A DNA stretch of 24,506 bases from Reticulitermes lucifugus (taxonomy: Eukaryota > Arthropoda > Insecta > Blattodea > Rhinotermitidae). The notes under the pieces were generated by a model. That model was given only the letters and a program-made list of their open reading frames with translations, did no database searches and was not told where the DNA came from. Shown here piece after piece: positions 1 through 11,964 of the stretch (within the stretch, counting starts at the first letter, position 1; each line of letters begins with the position of its first letter). The position numbers and the translations under genes are program-made. The stretch spans positions 224 to 24,729 of the forward strand of contig JAKCWW010009035.1 of assembly GCA_026260175.1 (NCBI GenBank), in the 5' to 3' direction.

Positions 1-119
1 TTGGTATGAGGCACAACTGTAAAATTACCTTCAAGTCTGTTGTATGTATACATAATATTTACACATGCTTATTGCCCCGTCAATATCGTATTTAATGCGA
101 AAAGTTTATATATATATTT

Positions 120-200
120 TTGGACAAAAATGTCCGTTTTGGCATTCATACCTACACATAACGATGGACAGATTTGTCCGTTTCGGCTCTTAAAGGTTAA
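120..200 (-). mobile_element. Possible piggyBac-type terminus
   Basis: Read on the minus strand from 200, TTAA (a piggyBac target site) is followed by CCTTTAAGAGCCGAAACGG, then two hyphenated palindromes GGACAAATCTGTCC and GGACATTTTTGTCC 45 bases apart. A TTAA plus CCYTT start with subterminal palindromes is a piggyBac-like arrangement. The other end was not found, so the call is tentative. Confidence 0.35.
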
Positions 201-519
201 TGCAGAGTTATTGGCATTTATTTATGGAATTAACATAAAGTTTTGTATCTGGTATAAATTAGTACAGGTATGACTCATCAATATAATAATCAAATTTCAA
301 ATTTTTAATTGAAAACCAGAACATGCAACTAACAACTTAGGCAGCAATGATCAGATGTTTTCCTAAACCTGCTTGCCAAGTTACAAAAGTGCCTTGCAAT
401 AGTTAGATCAGACAGTGATGGGTGGAGACTGGTTACAGGCAGGATGCCAGATCTGAAGGGGATATGGACAGCACAATTTGACTCTGCCCTCATGTCTTCC
501 ACCATGCCAATAATGGAGA
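201..519. other. Piezo intron downstream of exon k
   Basis: About 320 bases of AT-rich intron with no recognised feature. The next Piezo exon is expected beyond the window start. Confidence 0.5.
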
Positions 520-720
520 GGTATCACACTGACTGATGGACCGAACACAAAGATTCATCACCATGTTCATAAGAGCCCATCACATGTCACTATCTTGAGC
601 CAGATGAATCCAGCTCATATCCTCCCATCCCACCCCTTTAAAATCCATTTTAACATTATCCTATCTATGCCTAGGCCTTCCAAGAGGGCTTTTTCCTTCA
701 GTGTACAAACAAAAACACAC
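520..720 (-). mobile_element. LINE 3'-end fragment
   Basis: On the minus strand the sequence reads KALLEGLGIDRIMLKWILKG then WDGRI, a diverged copy of the same LINE end seen at 7140-6985. The shared DNA block includes TATCCTATCTATGCCTAGG against the related bases near 7065. Read on the plus strand it gives the apparent frame at 595-789, which is not a gene. Confidence 0.5.
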
Positions 721-867
721 ACACACAATCTTGGAGACTTATTGTCATTCCTCCTATCAACCCTCAGTTGGTTTTTAACTGAAGTTTGACAAGCTAATCA
801 CCCACAATGATTTTAGTGCATTCATTTACAGTGCACACTTCAAATCTTACATAAAGATATAACTTAC

Positions 868-1016
868 AGTTCCTGAGAAATGCCAAGATAGTGTGTCCAG
901 TAGTCAGGGAAATCATCAAACTGGTATGTGTAGATTAGCACCAATATGGACATAGAGTAGATGATCACGGTCAGCCAGAACCCATACATAAACTTGCGCC
1001 AAGCTTGATAAGACAG
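868..1016 (-). CDS. Piezo: Piezo exon k (last exon visible)
   Basis: A 149-nt exon, acceptor GTGATTCAG and donor ACT|GTAAGT, phase 0 in and 2 out. It encodes WRKFMYGFWLTVIIYSMSIL, VLIYTYQFDDFPDYW and YLGISQE. The YGFW...YTYQFD...YW spacing is diagnostic for Piezo. The next exon must start in phase 2 and is not recognisable in the remaining 867 bases, so it lies outside the window. Confidence 0.97.
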
Positions 1017-4000
1017 CTGAATCACAAAGATTCCTCAGAATAATTTCACAATATAGTGCTCATCCTTTAAATGTCATGCACAAAGCAATTCTACAGTAAG
1101 TCACATCATTCCACACACAGAAACAAAATTTTTTGCACCATATATATACAGTATCTTCTTTGAGATTTCAAACCAAAAAATTGTCCAAACACAATATTTG
1201 TTATCCTGTATACCACACTAACCTTCACATCAATTTATATTAAACTGTATCTGCCACCGCAAAGCCAACTGCTAACCCTGCATGGTGTCAGAAATTATTT
1301 TTCCTTCTATTGTAATACCAAAAACTCACAGTATTAAAAAATGTTTAAAATAATAGAAGCTGTAGATCTTAACAAGCTCTACACTTTATATTCCACACAA
1401 TATTTTGTTTTTGAGAAAAATTACAGACTGATTTGAATTTCATGTAAAGTGAGAATTATACTTAATGGGTACAGATCAAAATTAAGTCCACATAACAAAT
1501 TTTAGTTTATACCTCTAGTACCAAGTGTCAGCAAAATTTTAGTAATCTTTGATAAGAAATATACATGTCAATGGACAGATGGATACAACTTCTCCATTAT
1601 TTGTTAATGTTATGCACTCCATGCTAAAGACACAAAAGTAAGACAAATTTGTTTTGATCTTATGATGAAAAATGCTGAGTTACAAAGTGTGCTTGCATGT
1701 AAACACACAGCTGTAGTGGCAGTACACTATTCATGCACTTACCTGAAAGACAAGCACAAAGATGAGGAACAGTGCCATATAGAGAATACGGTACACGGTC
1801 ATGCGGGTGCCACTAATACCTATCACAAAGAGCATTATGGCAACCACCCAAATCCAGAACTTGGTCAACAAGCTCTTAACAAAGTCACCCAGCCAGTTCA
1901 TGGCCTGACTTGTCTGCTTGGCTCTATCTGCATCTGAAAAACCTGCAAGTCCAGTTCACTTAGATGCTAAAGGCTTTGTATGAGCATCATTACACTCTTT
2001 TATTGTAAAATATCATATTTATCCAGATATCTGAAACTTTTTCTACAGAAGCAGGTACCAGGCAAATGCAAAATGTTCATTAGTTCAGAATATCTTCCTG
2101 CAGTGCACCTCTCACCCATAGGGAGGAATACAAACTGAGAGTACTTAGGAACGAAGTACAGAGGAAAGTATTTGGCTACAAGAAAGATTAACTTACTACA
2201 GCGTGAATAAAATTATACAATGAAGACACTTCTGAACTATTCACATACATCTGACATGAAATTGGTTGACAGGTAGCATGTATTGGGAAGATACAAAATG
2301 CACATAAAAGAGTGGCAGGAAACTGGTATGAAACAAATGACTTGGAAGCCCTAGGCATACATCAGAAGGCAATACTAATTATTTAGCTTCAAGAAAGAAG
2401 GCGTGAATGTGTGGACTGGGATCAACTAGCTATGGATAGGGTCCAAGAACTGGATTTATGAATATAAGAATGAACCTTTGGGTTCCACACAATCAGAAAA
2501 TTTGAATACCTGTTAAATAAAAATAAATAACCTGCAACACACAGTTAGTTACCTCATAAATACAAGTCACATATGATACTACAAAACAAGCACAAATGCA
2601 CAGTGGTTCTTATTTCACCAAAAGTCAGTCTCACCTCTAGTTGCAGGACCAACAGTAATTTGCAAAGGTGCAGCCATGTCTTCCAGTGCTGATGTGTTGC
2701 GTCTTTCAAAGCGTTCTTGCATGAACTGACGTAAGGTTATCCAGAAGAAAAGGGTATATAAACTCTGGAAAGCAAAAAGTAAGAAGAAAATTAGACTGTG
2801 ACAGATTACATATTTGTAAATATATGAGCTTACATATCCCAAAATACTGCCCACTTACAAGAACTGTCAATGGTAGACAAGAAAAGAATGGCTAATTTAA
2901 ATGTGTCTAATACCAAAGATAACTGTTATGTTTCACTGGGTGAGTGGTGTTCATCCAGTGACACAGCATTAGATCCCAGAAGACATGCATCTTCAGCAAC
3001 ACAACTGTGAGAACCTCAAACCTCATGTGCATAATAGTACTACTCATCAGTATTTTACAATTCAGAGGGGCAAAAGCATGTTTTAAACTTTGAGTGAAGT
3101 GGTACTTTTGTCTTCAAGATCCAGTTCATCTTCATACCGAGTCCAGAAATATCCATATTCAAACACAAGTAAATGGCTTTATCTCAGACCCATCAAAAGA
3201 CGCTTTACAAAATCATGAGTGTGTGTATGCACGCCAATAGAATGCATGCTCACGTGAGTTGTGACTTAGAATTACTGCTGATAAAATAAAAAATCCAAAT
3301 GCTTAACAGGAAAATGAAAGGGTACATCCATTCAAATCTCAGTCATCACACTTCTGTCAGTGGTGCCGTCATGACATGAAACAGTTTTAGTTTTCTTCTA
3401 AATTCCCTTTGGGTCACTAGTGTTATGTATCTGTGCTCTCACCTAACTTCATATGATGTTCTTTTACAAAATTCTTGCATCTAAAGAAATGCCTGAAGTC
3501 AATACCTAAGACCAGAGAAAATGAGGGTTTATCAGGTTCTGTGACACTAAAACTGGCAAAAAATTCCTTGGCTGATATTCATTTTTATATAATTCACTTT
3601 CTAAACATTTCCATGTGTTAGAGAATAGCTGGGTCATCTACATTACTGATCACTTTTGAAGTCTTCTCTACCTTCTGTCAGTCTCTTGGACCATTCAAAA
3701 GCTTGTTCTCGTGGTACAATCTCATCATTGTCAGGCAGTTTCAAAATCTTGAACATTTCTGTACAGATTTTTCAAACACTGACTCCTTGTACACTTTTGC
3801 ACAGATTTGTCACACTCTAACATGAAACTAAACATCAATTCTATTCTATACACACCTGCTGCCCATTTGCATGATTTATATGCAAGCAGAATTCAGCACA
3901 TCCCACTGACGAACAAAACACCTACTATCATTACCCTCAGCTCTTACAGTTTAGTCATTAATAAATCACAGAAATACAAAGTGTGCTTGGAAGTAACGCC

Positions 4001-7000
4001 TCCACAAAGGTATGTCAGGCAAGCAGTGTGACCCTGAAGTGGAACTTGTCCCAACTTGCTCATTGTTCCTTGAGCTTCAGTCTGCCGTGGTGTATGGCTT
4101 TGTAAATACAGCAGTTTGTGTTGTATTCGGTTCAAAATGGACGACTTATTCTCAACCATGTTGAGGGGCACTGAACAGCAGGCAATTACTGAGTTTTCAA
4201 TGCACGAAAATGAAACTCTCATCAAAATTCACTATTGGCTTTTTATGGTGAAGACACTGTGGACATAAATACTGTGCATCACTGGGTGAGAAAATTAAGG
4301 GATGGTGGCAGAAATTTGGACCTGAATGGCCAGCCACAATCTGGAAGGCCTGTCACCGCAACTCACAACAGGCAAAAAGTCGATGAAGTTATTCAAGAAA
4401 ATCGAGGAATTTCTCAGACAGCCATAGCTCAAAAGTTAAACATTGGTTTAGCTAATGTCAGTAAGATTATAGGTTTGGGTTACAAAAAAAAGTGGTCAAT
4501 GGGTGTCACATCAATTTACACCCACAATGAAGACAGCAAGACTGGACGCATGTCAATGATTACTCCCACACTATAAAAGTGAGGGCATTGATTTTCTGTA
4601 CAGCATTGTCAAGGTGATAAGAGTTGGGTTGCATCACTATGACCTGGAAATGAAAAGCCAGTCACTTGAATATCGTTACCACACTTCTCCCAGAAAGAAA
4701 AAAATTCTAGACTCAACCTTCCGGGAATACAGAGGCAGCATTCACGAGGCCTACATGGTCAAAGTAATGAAATTAAACTTCGAGACTTAAGTGAAGACCC
4801 TAAACAGATTGAAACAATGAAACAACCATGTTCGTCAAGGATGAAAACTGATGCTTCTTCAACATAATAACACCAGACCCCACAGTGTGATGCCACTTCA
4901 GTGATGATACAAAGTATTGGATTTGAAGTTGTTCCACAGCCTTGCTACAGCCCACATTTGGCACCATCTGACTCTTGGTCATTTGCAGCTATCAAGAAAC
5001 ATCTTAAAGGAATTTGTTTCACATGTGATGAAGAAGTTCCAGCTGCTGCAGAAAATGGTTTTGAGAACAGCCAGAAGAGTTCTACAGATAGGTTTGAAAA
5101 ACTTGTTCAGTGCTGGCAGCACTGTATCAAATGAGAGAGAGACTACATGGAAAACTGTGGTACAGCAACAAGGTACACATTCTGAACTATACTTTGTGTT
5201 TTGTTTTGTTTTGTTTTGATACTTTGTCCGGGGGTGAAATGTGAACATGGAGGCATTACTTTCCAAACACCCTTCACATTTATAACTGCCAAACTACTCC
5301 TTCAGCCCAAAGAAACCAGTCTGGAAACTTCTAAATTTAATTTAACAATAAACTTTCAATTAAATGAATTATGTTACAGGATAGATCAACTTATGCAATT
5401 CTTATGTTTATCTCAGTCACTCTATGGGAACAAAAAACACTGTGGGAGGGTATCTTCTTCAAGCTGTCTGTAGTGAAGAGGAGTAATTTTTATATAATGG
5501 GCAGATACTTGAACTTCAAAACAAAGTACCATAATTTTGAAACCACAATTAACTGGAGGGATATAATTCAAATATAATGATTACCAGCAATGCCAAATAA
5601 TAATGTTCAGCAAGAATCTTACCTTTGCAAATACTACTCTCCATCGCACTAAGCAATAACATGTATCTCCACCCAGGAACTATGGGCAGCTATGTTACAT
5701 TACAGCAGAGCAGATAGGTTTAAGATCTGCAAGATAAACTTCAGGTACATAAACTAGACGAAATGAATTACCTTGATAAAGAGAGGTTCACATGGCAATT
5801 TTGTGGTCTTGATGAAACCTATCTGACGCAGGTTCACATCCTTCACCTTGTCTGGTAGCTCAACATCGGTAAGGTCCATGCCATATATGTACTGAGCCAG
5901 CAATAGGAATATGGCATATACCACAAGAAAAGGTGAACACCTCATCATAGAATGGCGCTGGTTGGGGAGGATCCACAAAATGCTGGACCACAACAGCAAC
6001 ACAAATGTCAACCAGCTGTGATATGTAATACTCCATGCCTGCATAATAATCAAGTTTCCATGTGTAAACACACTTACTTCAATGCGACTTACAAAGAACA
6101 CATCTTTTACAGCAGAACTTTACAATCTGAAGTAAATGGAAAAATGAAGTATTTATATTATAGCCAGGTTTGAGCTAAGCTTGTTCTCAAGAAGCAAAAC
6201 CAAAAACAAGGCAAGGCAGCAATGATGGCAGCTTGACCTGATCACTGGAGTATAAACTTGTCGTGGTTATTTGGTGATAGTAAGCAGAAAAACAAACCAC
6301 ATCAAAATGTTATTTTATGCAAGTAACACCAAACCAAAATTTGTATACCATCATGATGATGTTTGTTCCAATGTAGGAGGACCTGTTGATTATCCGGAAT
6401 AGGGACATGAAGAAGTCCAGGATTTGTTCACACAGTCCTGGGTGGATCTCTTCTTCCCCTACAAGAAAACAAACAGTGTCTCTTTCATTTTCTTATTCAC
6501 TTTCCCCACTATGACATAAATTATTAACTTGACACCTCTGAACTGTCTGTAGTCATTCTCTTACTTTTATTTACTATTGCTTCAGTCTCTATATTCATCA
6601 GTGGACATACAGAAGCAGTATGAGGTTAACAGACACACAATGCAACTATGCATAATGGATGTGCACTGACATGATGACTGCACAGCAGAAGGGCCCATAA
6701 ACATGTGTTCTATGCCTCATTTGTCACAAGACTCATAACACACACACAAAAACAAGACGTAATTTAATGTTACAAAACTTAAATATGACACACAAACAAA
6801 TAAAAAACAACCAACCAAACAACCAAACAAATGAACAAATGAACAAACAAACAACCTAACTAACTAAACCCATGGGGCATAGTACTTCCTGAGAATCTAA
6901 TACGTTATCAGCTCATCAAAAAAATTGCCAACATGTTATGGAAACCAAAGGTTTATTACTATGTTCACAGCAGTACACCACCTGTCTCTGTTCTGAACCA

Positions 7001-10000
7001 AACGATTTACGTCCATACCCTACCACCCCACTTCTTTAAGAACTAGTTTAATATCATCCTATCTGCGCCTACGTCTTGCAACCAAAACCGTGTACGCAAT
7101 TCTCTTCTTTTGCATACATGCCATATGCCCTGCCAATCTAATCATCCTTCATTTTATTTTATGAGTAATCTGGCCCGCAGGGACCAGGCAGGTGCCAGAT
7201 TATCGGATATTTCGGATTATCAGACAGTAGCTATACTGACCTAAGTTCTTACAGATAATTTTCTTGCTACTGCTCCTGTACTTGGGCCGCACAACTAATC
7301 AGAGGAGTATTTCATTTTGATGGAAATAAAATTCACAGTAATGCTACAAATTATGCCATATAAGTGGTATAACCCATTAGTTGCTTGTGATGCCACCAGG
7401 GTGTGGAAAATACCAACTTATAAAAACTTAAGAATCCTCCTTGAAGAGAAAGTTTGTGCTACCAACACAACATCCAGATAACCAAGATAAAGTCACAGAA
7501 TCAATAAATGTACTGGAAGTTACAGTCTGCAAAGCTTTGGGTCTTCGAAACTACTCTCTTTAAGTGCTGAATTATCAGGATTTCTGGATTCAGATAATGG
7601 ATTGAAGGAATTCTGCTGTAATATCTGGTGTGGAGTACAAACCATGAAGCTCTTCATTCTGCAATTCTCCACACTCCTGTTACATCCTCCCTCTTTGGTC
7701 CAAGTATCTTCCTCAGTACCCTGTTCTTGAACACCCTCAGCCTATGTTCTTCCCTTAATGTGAGAGACTCTGGTTTTATGCCCACATAAAATGACACCCA
7801 AATTAGATTTCTGAATCAATACAGACATCCCATTATGCAGACGTATAAAATAAATGCAATAAAATTTTCAGCTCCAAGAACTATAATCTTTATCAAAATC
7901 TAAACAACTTATATGTAACTAACAGTTACATACTCCACGCAACAGATGAAACGCCACAATGCAAACAATACCGGCTGCAAAAGAGGAGAGCTCAATACAT
8001 GATTATGTACAACTGACATAAAATATACATCACCCAGAGTAAAGCAGGAAACTGCCCAACAGCATGCAGACAAAATCTGAAATAAGATTCATCTTAGCAT
8101 CAATATAATAAGGGGGTACTACACTATCCAAGCAGATGAAATACCCAGACTTGGTACAGATAAGAGTATAAAACATTCAAGGTAGCTCCCTGATATCCAA
8201 ATGAGCCTGCAAGATTTGTACTAATACATATGGGAATTATATATATATATTGCAAAAACGTAGGATCCCAATGTGAAGTTGGCACTATGTCATTTGCATA
8301 CTTTCATTTATTACCTGAAAATGACTGAAGGAAGTCAAAACAGCAGTAAGTTATTTAGATCTAACAAAGATTACAATTGTGTCAGCTGAAAAATTTATTG
8401 TATTAATTATGTACATTCACAGTTCTGTACACATGGCAAACACAATAATCATAAGAAAGAAAACATAAAATAGAACTTCAGTGGCATGTGACTGATACAG
8501 TATAAAAACTACATTTCTGGTCCACACTGAAAACGAAATTTGGCAAAGTCCACCCAGCCAATACTATTTAATCTCATCCTTCACAGACTGATACCATTCC
8601 CTTCAGGGTTCCCCCCCCCCAAAAAAAAAGAGGAGAGGGAGAGAGAGAGGGGGGGCAAGTGCTGGGATACTTGCTTAGCAGTACATTTCCTAACAGGCAG
8701 GGGGAAGGGTAGGAAAGAAGGGCAGCCAACCACTGCCAATATACTACCATACAGTTGACTGCCAGATTAATAACCTCCCTCATTGTATCTGTGGTACATT
8801 AGATAGATAACCGGGGAGCAGATTTCAGTATCCTTTGGCTCTGCCTTAAACTAAGAGTTCAATGCAGGAGGTGGTATTTTGATATGAAATGTAATAAACA
8901 AATGCAAAAATCATACTAATATCTCATTAACTTTTAAAGATACCAATTTTATATATATGTATAAAATGCAGCATGCACTGAGCATAGAAGGACAGCAACA
9001 TAGGAAAAACGCAATCATTAAAGTGTGAAATTCGGTATACTGCCACATTTCTGTAACATCAGTACAACTCACGTGCAGCTCCCAGTGCATCCAACTGGAT
9101 TACATCTTCATAACCATCACTGAGGATCACGCTCCCATGAGCATCCTGCATCACTGTGCTCCGCCGCCGGCCAGTTGAATCATACTTAGTAGGACTCATA
9201 TTTCTTAACAACTGAAAAAAAATTTAATTTAATACAGTATAATCCTGATTATGTGAGCCCACACCATGACCAATGGAACAAACTTCCATCCTCCCCACCA
9301 AAACTGTAGACACCACAAACAGTCAAACTGAATATGTATGCTACAGGGGAATTCTGGGTGTGATTGGTATGTGTGTGTGTCGAGAGGAAAACAAATATGA
9401 AATGTCCCAGTTGACTCATATCCACAAACTACACATGGTGTTATCAAAAATGATTGGACAATCATCAAGAGTTCTTCACCATCAAAACAAAGAAAAAGTT
9501 CACATAAACATGTCCAGAAATGAGTGGTTTTTGAGTTTAATTGAAAGATTCCATTCAACAATAAATACCTTAACTATGTAACATTTTACTCAAAATGTAC
9601 ATAACACATTTAAAGTACAATTTCCCAATTTAATAAATGTTGGGCTTATATTGTTTATGAAGTCACAATTCACAACAAATACTCAAAATGACCTCCACCT
9701 GGGTCAAAGCACACATGGACACATCTGATCAAGGACTGTCACACCCTTTCAAAGGTCCTGGGGTTGCTGCATTGTTTGACAGGCATAAAAAATGTGTTGG
9801 TGAAGTGTCCATAATCATTTTCAATTGGAACTGAATATGCTAGGGTTTTTAAGTGTCCCCAGACATAAAAATCTGAGGACTGAGGTCAACATGTTGTTGG
9901 GCTGTACCTCACAAACTGTTTGCAGACATATATTGAAATGAACTTTTTTTTCCATGTTTTGGTGTGGGGAACTGACTCCTGAAGTTTGTCCAAGTGCTTT

Positions 10001-11929
10001 AGATACACCCTGTATATGCATATACAAGTAGTATGTTGGGCATTGTCCAATTGCCAAGACATTTCGTGTATATAACATATCAGAAGTTGGCCTTACTCCT
10101 ATCTTCATATTGGCCGATTGTTGTTGTACCAACATAGTTCTTATTTTAATATTAGAGCCAAATGACATGGTGCACCCCAGTCTGCATACCATCCAATCCA
10201 ATTTGGAGTGAAACCAAATCTTGAATCAGCATAGCAAATATACATCAGATAAGGCATATAGAAATTTTCCAAAATTCTAGCAGCCACTGCAAAACTCTAG
10301 GTGCTACAAGGGTGACGTGAAGCAAGCCCCACACTGAGGAACCATAAAAATTAGATGCCAAACTACAAAATTTCGTCACCCAGAAAACCTGGCAGCCAAC
10401 ATTTGTGAAACTCTGCCTCAGATAATGGACAATATTAGTCAAAATATTGATAAGGGGAATCAATAATTGTCATGAACCTTTAGAAAAGCCTACAAATATC
10501 TGTATCAGGTTAATATTTAGTTACTTATCTTGAAGATGGGGGCAGTCAACAGTTTATGATATGTCAACAAACTAGCCCACCATAGCACATTGCCATTACC
10601 CAATCACAGAAACAGGATCAGTTACAAACTGCTGTAAAATCCTGAATGCTTCTGAAACTAAAGTGCTGTCTAATATCTTGAAAGGTACAATCAACCCACG
10701 TCACCTGCAGGAAGAGTTGACACACAGTGCAATTGGACTCTCAGTAAGATGTACCAAGAACCTGAAGGTCAGTGGGGTCAGCCAGCATTAGGCAATACTG
10801 AACCCAAACTGGGATGCAAACATCATCTGAATGCTACAAACAAATACTGTTACCAGTGGAATGCAAATTTAACTTCTGCTGCAATAGTAACAATTCATGG
10901 TAAAATCAATAAAAACTAGATAAACAAATAAGATCACTTCATATAGTTCATAAACACCAGAAAATAAAATAAACATTCTTCCATTTAAATACCACATTTA
11001 CATGCAAAAGAAAAAAATACTGATGAGAGTGACTGATCGAGCATCTCAAGAAGAAAACCCATTGCATGTTAAGTTGTTATTATGCTGTGCTGTTTCTATT
11101 ACTTAACAGAACAAAGACACTAACGTTGCAAGCAAGGACATCTAGTTTGAAAGTAACAAACTGCAGTCACTATGCCACGAATGTGCTGAAATCTACACAC
11201 AAAATGCACTGTAATGTAAATACACACAGTGGAATATGTGTATGGACACTTCTCTACTATCAGAGCACATAACTACGATCAAGCGCATTCTGTAATGAAT
11301 CAATCATTATAAACATTTAGCAAAGTACGAAGTTTTTGTTCTGTCCATGTACAGAACTGTCTCTCTTACACAGAACGGAATGATCCACGAAATATTTTGA
11401 TACAAATTCTGTGGGATTTCATACAATGAGAGCCAATGGTGACAAATTTTTTGAATCACCTACTATCTATGAAAATAATGTTTGTTTTCTACTTCTTTGT
11501 TCCCCGTTTTCATGTTTTCTTACCACAGACATAGGAAAACACTCAAAATACATTATGAAATTTACTCCACACTCTTGCCAACTTGTGTGGTAGACATGGC
11601 TGTCACAGTGACATGCAAGTATGGTGGCAGAATTTTGGGATATGATTCAAATCCTCATTCCCAATCTTTTCTCAAAAGTATGCAAGTATACATTAATTTT
11701 TTTAACATGAATGTTATTCAATCTTTAGAAGTTTTAAGAACTACACAGCATGACAATGACAACGAAACCAAATGCATTCTGGGCAAAAAGAATAGGTACA
11801 TCTTGTTTCACAAAATATTTATCAAGTCTAGTTTAAGATTTAATAGTCACCAACAGGAAACAAGACATTGTGTAACAAACATTACACAACAGAAACAACT
11901 AATCTCATTTTAGTATGCAATATTTACTG

Positions 11930-11964
<35 letters not shown>

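Noticed and set aside
595..789. 64-residue plus-strand frame with an apparent conserved look
   Set aside because: It is the antisense reading of a LINE fragment; the real coding sense is on the minus strand and is broken.
4235..4576. 113-residue frame as an intact host gene
   Set aside because: It is the DNA-binding half of a frameshifted mariner transposase lying between terminal inverted repeats.
6783..6872. CRISPR-like or satellite array
   Set aside because: Irregular tetranucleotide slippage with no spacers or constant unit; the window is eukaryotic.
8540..8783. Overlapping frames on both strands
   Set aside because: They are translations of the C10-A9-purine low-complexity tract.
11482..11913. 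143-residue plus-strand frame
   Set aside because: Low-complexity AT-rich codon use, no domain, and opposite to the gene in an intron; length is within chance for this composition.
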